Assembly: GCF_003217575.1 (NCBI RefSeq)
Contig: NZ_QJTC01000001.1
Location: forward strand, 124,001 to 188,000
Source of the DNA: Xylophilus ampelinus
GTDB taxonomy: Bacteria > Pseudomonadota > Gammaproteobacteria > Burkholderiales > Burkholderiaceae_C
Direction: 5' to 3'
DNA length: 64,000 bases
Shown here: positions 26,256-33,477 of the stretch, piece after piece
Numbering within the stretch: position 1 is the stretch's first letter
Layout of the letters: each line of letters begins with the position of its first letter
Notes under the pieces: generated by a model
Databases searched by the model: none
What the model saw: only the letters and a program-made list of their open reading frames with translations
Told to the model about the DNA's origin: nothing
Position numbers and translations under genes: made by a program

Positions 26256-26527
26256 GGGTGCCCTTTCCTGTGGCGGTGGTGGCCGTGAGACAGCGCCATT
26301 GTTGCGGGGCCTGGGGCGCCCGCCCGTTTCGCAGTTGCCGGTCTTCGCGGGGGTTCTTCGCCGGCAACTCTTCCGCCGGGCGTTCGTGCCGGGCGGCTTT
26401 TTCTTGCGGGGACTGTGTGCGTGTGCTCATGCACTGCAGTCTCTTTTTTTTGCCCAAAAAAGGCATTCCGAACGGTTCCGAATGATTCGGAACCGTTCGG
26501 AACGCCCCTTCCCCCAAGGTGATGCGC
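26256..26527. other. 272-bp intergenic region between divergent early genes
   Basis: No convincing gene. A minus-strand frame beginning ATG at 26430 reads protein-like for about 45 codons and then into the neighbour antisense; I do not accept it. The region holds A/T-rich tracts around 26442-26460 and the TTCSGAA array at 26466-26502, so it probably carries the promoters for the flanking divergent genes. Confidence 0.6.
26466..26502. promoter_or_regulatory. Perfect 37-bp palindrome made of four TTC(C/G)GAA boxes
   Basis: TTCCGAACGGTTCCGAA (26466-26482), spacer TGA, then its exact inverse TTCGGAACCGTTCGGAA (26486-26502). It can also be read as four 7-base palindromes TTC-S-GAA starting at 26466, 26476, 26486 and 26496, exactly one helical turn apart. 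Lies 25 bp before the CII-like ATG. It looks like a cooperative operator; the protein binding it is unknown. Confidence 0.7.
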
Positions 26528-26917
26528 ATGCCTGACGTGACGCAATATGAAGATGAGCTGGACGCTGCTCGCGATGCGGTGAAGGCATTGGGCGGTGCCA
26601 AGAAAGTGGGCACTTTGCTCTGGCCCGACAAGACAACCGACAACGCCGCGCGCTATCTGCTCGACTGCCTCAATGGCCAGCGCGCCGAGCGGCTGAGTCC
26701 TTCGCAGGTGCTACTGCTCATGCGCATGGCGAGGCAGGTGGGTTTCCACGGGCTGGCCGAATACTTCATGGCCGAGGCGGGCTACAGCCGGCCGGTACCG
26801 GTCAACGCCGAGGCAGAGTCGATGGTGCTGGCCCAGCAGATCGACGTGACGATGGACCGGCTATCGCTAATGGTGGGCCGGCTGGAGCGCCTGCGCGGCG
26901 TGCCCGCAGGCAGCTGA
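26528..26917 (+). CDS. CII-like phage regulator
   Basis: 129 residues from ATG 26528; GTG 26519 and ATG 26522 are alternatives, but AAGG at 26516-26519 is best spaced for 26528. The region ARDAVKALGGAKKVGTLLWPDKTTDNAARYLLDCLNGQRAERL resembles the DNA-binding domain of phage CII-type regulators, with a C-terminal helix (VDVTMDRLSLMVGRLERL-like). Position after Cro and before replication genes matches lambda cII. Its stop overlaps the next start (TGATG). Confidence 0.65.
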   Translation: MPDVTQYEDELDAARDAVKALGGAKKVGTLLWPDKTTDNAARYLLDCLNGQRAERLSPSQVLLLMRMARQVGFHGLAEYFMAEAGYSRPVPVNAEAESMVLAQQIDVTMDRLSLMVGRLERLRGVPAGS

Positions 26918-27978
26918 TGGACAACTACCAGCAAGTGCTTCTCCAGATGGAGGAGTTTGGGATTGTGCTGCGCGACAAGGACGTGCCGCTGCGACTCGAT
27001 ACACCCAAGCGGGTGACGTGCGGCGACAAGGGCAAGGATTGGTACCGGCTGTACCTGTTCCGGCCCGACGCGGGCGGCGCCTATGTGACGGGCAGCTACG
27101 GCACCTACCGGCATGGTGGCGATTACCGCAAGGTGGCGGTGGACTGGCAGCCGCTGTCTGAGGCCGAGAGAACGCGCATGGCGGCCGAGCGTGCAGTGCA
27201 GCGCGAGGCTGCGGCCCGTGCCCGGCAGGAGGAAATCGCCAATGCCGCGGCAGAGGCCATCGACCTGTGGCGCCGCGCGTTGCCTACGGGCGGTAGCCCT
27301 TACCTGGACCTCAAACAGGTCCAGGCCGAGGCATGCCGGTTTGTCGACCAGCCGATGGTGCTGCGCTGGCCGGCGCGCCGTCCGGATGAAGACGATACGG
27401 TGGTGCGCCTGCCCACGGGCACGCTGGTGGTGCCGCTGCTGCGCTACGACCTGCCACGCCACGAGGCGCTGCGGGGCCTGCAGTTCATCCGCCCCGATGG
27501 CGCCAAGATCTATCTGCGCGGGTTCGACAAGCCAGGGTGCGCGGCCCGCCTGGGTGAGGTGGACGATGAGTGGGGCACGCTGCTGCTGGTGTGCGAGGGC
27601 TACGCCACGGGCTTGTCCCTGCGCATGGCGGTCGATGGCAAGTTTGCGGTGTTTGTGGCGTTTGATGCCGGCAACCTGGCGCACGTGGTGCCTCTGCTGG
27701 CCGCCCGCTACCCGCAGCACCGCATCCTGATCTGCGCAGATGACGACTGGCAGACCAGGGACCGCGATACGCGCGAGCTGAGTAACCCCGGCCGCACCGC
27801 CGCCCGCGCCGTCGCCCGGCTGGTCGCCAACGCCGACTTCCTCTGGCCTCACTTCCGGGCTGCCACGCGCGAAAAGGGCGACACCGATTTCAACGACCTG
27901 CACGTGCGGGAGGGCCTGGACGCGGTGCGCCGGCAGCTGTCCGGCGTGGTGACGGCGATGGCGAGGCGATATGGCTGA
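26917..27978 (+). CDS. Toprim-domain primase-like protein
   Basis: 353 residues. The N-terminal part (VTCGDKGKDWYRLYLFRPDAGGAYVTG) resembles the phage primase-helicase N-terminal fold but lacks an obvious zinc finger. The Toprim core is present: LLLVCEGYATGLSL with the catalytic Glu (about 227) and ILICADDDWQ with the metal-binding Asp set (274-277). Toprim_3-type proteins prime phage DNA replication. Overlaps the SF3 helicase gene by eight bases, so the two likely act together as primase plus helicase. Confidence 0.85.
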   Translation: MDNYQQVLLQMEEFGIVLRDKDVPLRLDTPKRVTCGDKGKDWYRLYLFRPDAGGAYVTGSYGTYRHGGDYRKVAVDWQPLSEAERTRMAAERAVQREAAARARQEEIANAAAEAIDLWRRALPTGGSPYLDLKQVQAEACRFVDQPMVLRWPARRPDEDDTVVRLPTGTLVVPLLRYDLPRHEALRGLQFIRPDGAKIYLRGFDKPGCAARLGEVDDEWGTLLLVCEGYATGLSLRMAVDGKFAVFVAFDAGNLAHVVPLLAARYPQHRILICADDDWQTRDRDTRELSNPGRTAARAVARLVANADFLWPHFRAATREKGDTDFNDLHVREGLDAVRRQLSGVVTAMARRYG

Positions 27979-29662
27979 CGCGCCGGATAGCGGGCTACCG
28001 GGCGCTCCGGTCGATCAGCCACCGCAGTCCCCCGCAGAGGGGACTGCCATCGGTGCCATCGGCGCGTCAGCGCCGCCAGACAACGTGCTCTCTTTCGAGT
28101 CTGCGGTGCGAGGGCAGGGCGGCGCTGTGTCTTCTCAGTCTTTGGCTGTTTCTTCGTCTTCGCTCGTCTCCCTCCCCCCTCCCCCCTCCCCCAAAAAGGG
28201 CGCGCGCGCACAAGTCTCGGGAGAGGGGGCAATCGATGCCAAAAAGAAGGCCGATGCCAAGCACAAACCGGGCAAGCCGGAGCCGACTATTGACTGGGGC
28301 AAGTTCAACTACCTGTTGGAGAATTTCGCGCTGATTTACGGCACAGACCAGGTGTGGGATGGCGTCAAGCGCCTGACGATGAAGATCGGCAACATGGCTC
28401 ACGCTCATGGTGCCGACATGGTGCGGATGTGGAAGGCATCGGAGCGGCGCCGCACCGTGATGCAGGAAGACATGGTTTTCGATCCCACCGAGACCTGTGA
28501 CCTGACGAAGTGCATCAACCTCTACAACGGCTTTGCCATGGAGCCCGACGAAACGGAACAGGCCGACGTCGAGGTGATGCTGGAGCTGCTGCGCCACCTG
28601 TGTGGCAACTGCTCAAACGAGGGGGTGAGCATCGACCAGGTGATGCACTGGGTGCTCTGCTGGCTTGCCTATCCCCTGCAGCGGCCAGGCGCCAAGCTGA
28701 AGACTGCGCTGATTTTTCACGGCCCACAGGGCACGGGCAAAAACCTGTTCTTTGACGCGGTGCGGGTCATCTACGGCAATTACGGCGTGATGGTCGGCCA
28801 GAACGAGTTGGAAGAAAAGTACAACAGCTGGCTCTCGGCGAAGCTGATGGTGATCGGCAATGAGGTGGTGACCCGGCAGGAGCTGTACCACAACAAAAAC
28901 AAGCTGAAGTGGGTGATCACCGAAGAAACGATCCCTATACGGGCCATGCACCTGGACGTGCGGTGGGAGCGGAACCACGCGAACGTGGCATTTCTCTCAA
29001 ACGAGCAGCAACCCCTGGTGTTGGAGGAAGGGGACCGGCGCTATCTGGTGGTGTACACGCCATCGGCTGAAGACGGCAACCTGTATGCCCGGGTGGCTGC
29101 GTTCCTGAAATGTGGTGGATCTGCAAAGCTGCTGCACTTCCTGCTGCAGTACGACATCGGCGACTTTGGCGAGCACACCAAGCCGCTGATGACTGCCGCC
29201 AAGGCAGACCTGATCGAGCTGAGCCTGCGTCCTTCCGAGCGCTTCATGTCCGAGTGGGTGGGCGGCTTCCTACCCCTGCCGATGCGGGTGTGCTCGGCCG
29301 AGCAGCTGTATCGGGCCTTCCGCCGCTGGTGTGACCAGGCCGGCGAAAGGTTCCCCCCTCCCCGGGCGCAGTTCACCCGCATGGCCGAGCGCTGGGTTTT
29401 CGAGCGCATCGAGCGAGATGCCGATGGCAAGCGCAAAGAACCCAAGCTGACCTACAAGGTGGTCCAACTCAAAGACGAATCCGTCAAGAGCGGCCGCACT
29501 GCCACGCGTTGCTGGCTTCCCCGCGGCACTGGCCCGCGGGACGGCGTGACAGAGGGTGCCTGGGCGGCTGAGGCCGTGGCCGATTTCGAGCAGCCACTGC
29601 GCACCTTCTGCCGCTCCCACTTCGAGGACTCAGGCCCTGCGCCTGTTACGCCAGATGCGTAA
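27971..29662 (+). CDS. SF3-type phage DNA helicase (DUF5906)
   Basis: 563 residues. Residues 1-105 are low-complexity: Ser/Pro- and Lys-rich linker including VSLPPPPSPKKGAR. The helicase domain has Walker A IFHGPQGTGKN (248-258), Walker B-like LMVIGNEVV, and the SF3 motif C region NVAFLSNEQQPL followed by EEGDRRYLVV. A winged-helix-like C-terminus holds LPLPMRVCSAEQLYRAFRRW. Replicative helicase partner of the upstream Toprim protein. The long disordered N-terminus may be a flexible tether. Confidence 0.86.
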   Translation: MADAPDSGLPGAPVDQPPQSPAEGTAIGAIGASAPPDNVLSFESAVRGQGGAVSSQSLAVSSSSLVSLPPPPSPKKGARAQVSGEGAIDAKKKADAKHKPGKPEPTIDWGKFNYLLENFALIYGTDQVWDGVKRLTMKIGNMAHAHGADMVRMWKASERRRTVMQEDMVFDPTETCDLTKCINLYNGFAMEPDETEQADVEVMLELLRHLCGNCSNEGVSIDQVMHWVLCWLAYPLQRPGAKLKTALIFHGPQGTGKNLFFDAVRVIYGNYGVMVGQNELEEKYNSWLSAKLMVIGNEVVTRQELYHNKNKLKWVITEETIPIRAMHLDVRWERNHANVAFLSNEQQPLVLEEGDRRYLVVYTPSAEDGNLYARVAAFLKCGGSAKLLHFLLQYDIGDFGEHTKPLMTAAKADLIELSLRPSERFMSEWVGGFLPLPMRVCSAEQLYRAFRRWCDQAGERFPPPRAQFTRMAERWVFERIERDADGKRKEPKLTYKVVQLKDESVKSGRTATRCWLPRGTGPRDGVTEGAWAAEAVADFEQPLRTFCRSHFEDSGPAPVTPDA

Positions 29663-29789
29663 CTCGTTTCGGGCTGAAGCCCGCGCCGTTACTTGTGTTT
29701 CGCCTGTTTCGCGGTTTTCTGCGCATGTGTGCGTGTGGTGCGCAGGGGCGTGTGCATGTGGGTGTGCGCATGCATACGTGGCATGGGCG

Positions 29790-29845
29790 CGTAACGGCGT
29801 AACCCACGTAACGGCGCGGGTTTGCGGCGTAACGCGTTACGTAAC
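29790..29845. repeat. CGTAAC repeat cluster
   Basis: CGTAAC occurs at 29790-29795, 29798-29803, 29807-29812, 29828-29833 and 29840-29845, with one inverted copy GTTACG at 29836-29841: six in 56 bases. Another direct copy lies at 29658-29663 and an inverse copy at 29645-29650. Iteron-like spacing next to helicase/primase genes fits an origin or a regulator-binding array. Confidence 0.55.
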
Positions 29846-30118
29846 ACGCACGCGCGCGCCCTCTCTCTCCCTTGTTGTCTTCAAGAAAAGGAAAAAGGAA
29901 ATGGATATGGGTGATGCATGCGGGGAGCTTGGTGGCTCAAAGGATGCAGCGGGCAAGCACGCGGCTGCTGCACGGCGGCGTGGCAGGCGGGGCGACGGCG
30001 GTTGCGAGGCGGCCGGGGGTCATTTGCGTGGTCGGCATGCGGCGGTGTGCCGGTCTGCCGCCACCGTTGCATATGCGCCACACCCCCACCCCCCTATAGG
30101 TACTCCCGGCCATCGAAC

Positions 30119-30144
30119 CCACGGGGGTAATTCGACCCCCGTGG
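30119..30144. terminator. GC-rich hairpin before the small terminase gene
   Basis: CCACGGGGGT (30119-30128) and ACCCCCGTGG (30135-30144) form a perfect 10-bp stem with the loop AATTCG. No T-run follows on either strand, so it is not a classical terminator. It may be a pausing or antitermination element, or part of the packaging site. Confidence 0.45.
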
Positions 30145-30202
30145 CCGCGCCAGTTGCTGGCTGCGCGAAAAGTGAACGAGTCGGTGAACGCGGGGCGCAA
30201 AA

Positions 30203-30778
30203 GTGAACAAGCGCGTCGAGCTGATCACCCAGTCGGAGTACGCCCGGCGGCGCGGCGTGGCGAAGTCGGCCGTAGCGAAGGCTGTGGCCGAGGGCCGCAT
30301 TTCGCTGATCGATGGAAAGATCGACCAGACCGTGGCCGATATCCAGTGGGCGCAGAACAGCCGCGCCCGCGCCGACAGTGGCCGCGCTGCCGCGTCAAAC
30401 GGGCCGGCCGAAGGGCAGGGCGCCAGCGCCGCGCCCGATGCGCCAGCGGCCCCATCAGCCGGCGCGCCCTTGCAAGAACCCGGCTACCAGGACTTCCGCA
30501 CCCGCCGTGAGAAAGCCGACGCCGAGCGTGCCGAGCGCGAGAACGAACGCGACGCCGGCCGCCTGGTGGATCGCGCCCAGGTCGAGCGCGCCACCTACGA
30601 CACCTTCCGCGCACTGCGCGACGCCGTGATGGCCACCCCGCAGCGTGCCGCACCCAAGTGCGTCGGCATGTCCGACGCCCGCGACATCGAGCACGTCATG
30701 GCCGACCAACTGCGCAAGGCATTCGAGGCCGCAGAGGGCCGGCTGCTGGAGCGTCTACCAACCCTCAAGGGCTCCTGA
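30203..30778 (+). CDS. Terminase small subunit (Nu1-like)
   Basis: 191 residues with a GTG start. The N-terminal winged helix, LITQSEYARRRGVAKSAVAKAVAEGRISLIDGKID, matches the Nu1/DNA-packaging family and recognises cos or pac DNA. A Pro/Ala-rich linker (about 60-95) leads to a charged helical C-terminus (REKADAERAERENERDAGRL) of the type that assembles with the large subunit. In lambda the large subunit follows directly; here 2.7 kb of other genes intervene. Confidence 0.82.
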   Translation: MNKRVELITQSEYARRRGVAKSAVAKAVAEGRISLIDGKIDQTVADIQWAQNSRARADSGRAAASNGPAEGQGASAAPDAPAAPSAGAPLQEPGYQDFRTRREKADAERAERENERDAGRLVDRAQVERATYDTFRALRDAVMATPQRAAPKCVGMSDARDIEHVMADQLRKAFEAAEGRLLERLPTLKGS

Positions 30779-30780
30779 TC

Positions 30781-31779
30781 ATGAAGCGCGACGATTTCAC
30801 GCTGATTCCTGAGGCACCTGGAACCCGCCTTACAACCCACCTCGTCTCCGTAAGTGGCGGCAAGGACATCACCGCCACCCTGCTCACCGCGCTGGAGCTG
30901 CATGGCCACGGCGCCGTGCGCGCAGCGTTCGCCGATACCGGCAATGAGCACGAGGCCACCTACGACTACGTGCGCTACCTGGAGCAGGCCACCGGCGTGC
31001 TGATCGTCTGGCTGCGGCGAGATTTCACCGACATGTGGTGGCCGCGGCGGGACTATGTACGCGACAAGTGGCCCGAGAAGGGCGTTCCAGCGCACTTCGT
31101 GGCGCGCGCCCTGGCGGTTTTCGACAAGGGGCCTACGGGCAACCCCTTCCTCGATCTTTGCATCATCAAGGGCCGCTTCCCGAGCCGGATGGCGCAGTTT
31201 TGCACTCAGTTCCTGAAGACCCAGCCGCTCACGGAGCATGCGCTGGCCATGATCGACAGCACCGGCGGGCCAGTGATGTCCTGGCAAGGCATTCGCCTGG
31301 ATGAATCCGACTCGCGCCGCAAGCGGTTTGGCGGCACCGGCGCCTGCGTCAAGAGCTATGAAGTGCTGGGCGGCGGCCTGTCGATACACCGGCCCATCCT
31401 GCGGTGGTCGGCCGCAGACGTGTTCGAAGCCCACTCGGCCAAGGGCATTGCCCCCAATCCCCTGTACCTGCAGGGCCGCACGCGGGTCGGGTGCCTGTGC
31501 ATCAACTCCAGCAAGGAAGAAGTGCGGCAATGGGGCCTGCGCGACCACGCCCACATCGAGCGGCTGCACGAATGGGAAGAGGTCGTCTCGCTGGTGAGCA
31601 AGCGGGCTAATGCCACTTTCTTCGCCAGCCCAGGCGACAACGACACCGCCCGAGAGCGCGGCGGCATCTGGCAGGTCGTGCAATGGGCCAAGACCACGCG
31701 CGGCGGCAAGCAGTACGACCTGCTGGGGTCGATCGATGAGGGCCTGACGTGCTCTTCGGCTTTTGGACTTTGCGAATGA
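30781..31779 (+). CDS. PAPS-reductase-family protein (PP-loop)
   Basis: 332 residues from ATG 30781, two bases after the small terminase gene. PP-loop SVSGGKDITATLL at about residues 22-34 binds ATP. The later LYLQGRTRVGCLCIN has the paired Cys of this family. In bacteria the fold is used in sulfate reduction and in DndC of DNA phosphorothioation. As a stand-alone phage gene beside a methyltransferase, nucleic-acid modification or anti-restriction is more plausible than sulfate assimilation, but that is inference. It overlaps the methyltransferase start (ATGA). Confidence 0.78.
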   Translation: MKRDDFTLIPEAPGTRLTTHLVSVSGGKDITATLLTALELHGHGAVRAAFADTGNEHEATYDYVRYLEQATGVLIVWLRRDFTDMWWPRRDYVRDKWPEKGVPAHFVARALAVFDKGPTGNPFLDLCIIKGRFPSRMAQFCTQFLKTQPLTEHALAMIDSTGGPVMSWQGIRLDESDSRRKRFGGTGACVKSYEVLGGGLSIHRPILRWSAADVFEAHSAKGIAPNPLYLQGRTRVGCLCINSSKEEVRQWGLRDHAHIERLHEWEEVVSLVSKRANATFFASPGDNDTARERGGIWQVVQWAKTTRGGKQYDLLGSIDEGLTCSSAFGLCE

Positions 31780-33149
31780 ACCTCGGAAACCCTTATGTGG
31801 CTCTACCTACCGTCAACGCCCTCGAACTCTGCGCCGGCGTCGGCATGCTCGGCGAAGGCGTCCGAGCCGGATTCGAGTTTCTCGGCATCCACCACCGAAC
31901 CGTTTGCTACGTGGAGCGGGAAGCCGCTGCTGCCGCGCAACTTGCCACGCTTATGGAAGCGGGAGCCCTCGATCAGGCGCCTGTCTGGTCTGACATGCTC
32001 ACCTTCGACGGCGCAGCGTGGCGCGGATGCGTGGATCTCGTCGTTGCGGGTTTCCCGTGCCAGGACCTATCGGTTGCCGGCCGCCGCGCCGGCCTGGGCG
32101 GCAAACGCTCAGGCCTGTTCTTCCGTGTCCTCGACATTGCCGACGATTGCGGTGCGGACGAACTCATTCTGGAGAACGTCGCAGGCATCGCTACTGCCAC
32201 CGCCTCCGTTGTGGACGAAGCCGAAGGGGCTCTCGAAGAGCGCGCGGTCGCCAGAGTCTTGGGAGAACTGGCCGACCGCGGGTGGGATGCGGAGTGGCTC
32301 CCTCTTTCCGCGTCCGACGTGGGCGCCAACCACGGGCGGCTCCGCTGGTTCTGCTACGCCTGGCGCGTGGCCGACACCGGACACGGGGCACGAGCGGATC
32401 AACCGATCAGCGTCGGCTGGCGCGGCCGAGCGGCCGACCATTGCGCTGGCGGCCAAGCTCTGGAGTACGCCGGACACGGCACGCCGTGGAACGGAACCGC
32501 CGGAGCAGGTGCGAGCGCGCCGCTCGGCGGCCGGCTCGGGCGGCCTGCCTCTACAGACCGAGGCGGCCTACTGGTCAACGCCGAAAGCATCGGACGGCGA
32601 GAAGGGTGGCCCGAATATGCGGGGCAGCAAGGGCGACCTGCCGCTGCCGAGCCAGTCGGCGCAGTGGATGACGCCCAGCGTCTCGAACAGCCAGGGCAAC
32701 GAATACACGCGGGACCGTGGCCAAGCGGGGGAGGAGCGGCTGACGCTGACGGGCCAGGCCCAGCACTGGCCAACGCCAGCCAGCCGCGACTTCCGCACCC
32801 CGAACAGCCAAGAGAGCCAGGAGAGTCGCAACCACTCGGGAGGGGAGCAATTGCCGAACTTCGTGGAGCACCACTTTTCGCCCCTGGGCCTGCAGATCCC
32901 GTCTGGGCAGATCTCGTCAGTGCCAGTCGTGTCGGTTCATGGCAGCGAGCTGTCGCCGACGACGAAGCCGGCGCATGTCCTTGGGCGCCTGCGACTAAAC
33001 CCGGCGTTCGGATGCTGGCTGATGGGCTGGCCATCGTGGTGGACGAATCCCGGGCTCACCAGCTGCGCCAGATCGGCAACGGCGTCGTACCGCTCTGCGC
33101 TGCAGCTGCGGTTGTCGTGGTTCTTCAGCGCGCAGGGGTGAACGCATGA
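31776..33149 (+). CDS. C5 cytosine DNA methyltransferase
   Basis: 457 residues from ATG 31776, overlapping the upstream stop. SAM-binding ALELCAGVGMLGEG (15-28), catalytic FPCQDLS (Cys95), ENVAG (133-137) and the C-terminal QLRQIGNGVVP (motif X) are all in this frame. Between about 32400 and 33140 a second frame, open from 31795 to 33141, also reads like a methyltransferase C-terminus, with repeated W-S/P-TP units (AYWSTPKASDG, HWPTPASRDF) and LNPAFGCWLMGWP. Which frame is translated there is unclear; a frameshift or genuine overlap is possible. Methylates cytosine in an unknown target, most likely for protection against host restriction. Confidence 0.8.
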   Translation: MNLGNPYVALPTVNALELCAGVGMLGEGVRAGFEFLGIHHRTVCYVEREAAAAAQLATLMEAGALDQAPVWSDMLTFDGAAWRGCVDLVVAGFPCQDLSVAGRRAGLGGKRSGLFFRVLDIADDCGADELILENVAGIATATASVVDEAEGALEERAVARVLGELADRGWDAEWLPLSASDVGANHGRLRWFCYAWRVADTGHGARADQPISVGWRGRAADHCAGGQALEYAGHGTPWNGTAGAGASAPLGGRLGRPASTDRGGLLVNAESIGRREGWPEYAGQQGRPAAAEPVGAVDDAQRLEQPGQRIHAGPWPSGGGAADADGPGPALANASQPRLPHPEQPREPGESQPLGRGAIAELRGAPLFAPGPADPVWADLVSASRVGSWQRAVADDEAGACPWAPATKPGVRMLADGLAIVVDESRAHQLRQIGNGVVPLCAAAAVVVVLQRAGVNA

Positions 33150-33196
33150 CCACGCTGCTTTTCGTCTTGGACTCCGGAATAAAACGCCCTTACCCG

Positions 33197-33421
33197 CTAT
33201 TCCTCGGGCATGTCGAGCAACTGTTCAATGGTGGATATTGCCCAAACCCTACCCGCTGTGTCGCCAGTAACCGCGCCTATCCCACCGGCATCAACGCGGT
33301 TGCCAGAGTTGGCGAGTTCCTTGCCATTCAAGAAAATAGTCCATGCAGATCCCGAAACTTCGACGTCATAGGTAAGTCGCTTTCCGGAGCTTCTCGTGTG
33401 TTTGAAGCGGGAAGTAATCAT
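33197..33421 (-). CDS. Small antisense-oriented phage protein, unknown function
   Basis: 74 residues from ATG 33421 (MITSRFKHTRSSGKRLTYDVEV); an upstream start at 33472 is possible. Beta-rich composition, WTIFLNGKELANSG, then a helical end ISTIEQLLDMPEE. The minus frame reads better than the plus frame across the same DNA. G+C is lower than in neighbours, and the gene is opposite to the late transcript, typical of an independently expressed moron gene. No family recognised. Confidence 0.5.
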   Translation of the reverse strand: MITSRFKHTRSSGKRLTYDVEVSGSAWTIFLNGKELANSGNRVDAGGIGAVTGDTAGRVWAISTIEQLLDMPEE

Positions 33422-33477
33422 GGCAGTACCCTCGATCGGAAGAGCGGGAGTGTGTTCGTAAAGAGGGGGCACCGCAA

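Larger units (their letters stand above)
29663..30202. other. 540-bp non-coding region after the replication genes
   Basis: No ORF with convincing protein character. An ATG at 29901 has an AAAAAGGAA site, but the frame it opens is Arg/Gly-rich without recognisable structure, and the overlapping frame from 29872 is no better. The stretch has a CGTAAC cluster (29790-29845), a pyrimidine tract (CTCTCTCTCC, about 29861-29870), a purine-rich stretch (29882-29900) and a strong hairpin (30119-30144). It could contain the replication origin or cos site, since it precedes the small terminase. Confidence 0.55.

Noticed and set aside
26216-26545. Minus-strand ORFs through the TTCSGAA palindrome
   Set aside because: They read through a perfect palindrome and are His/Arg/Pro-rich; no start with a good ribosome-binding site supports them.
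29872-30202. Possible small genes in the gap before the small terminase
   Set aside because: Three overlapping frames are open, but all are Arg/Gly/Ala/His-rich, as expected for G+C-rich non-coding DNA; a good ribosome-binding site alone is not enough.
30781-33149. Full DND phosphorothioation or restriction-modification system
   Set aside because: Only one DndC-like fold is present; no DndA/B/D/E or endonuclease gene was found nearby.
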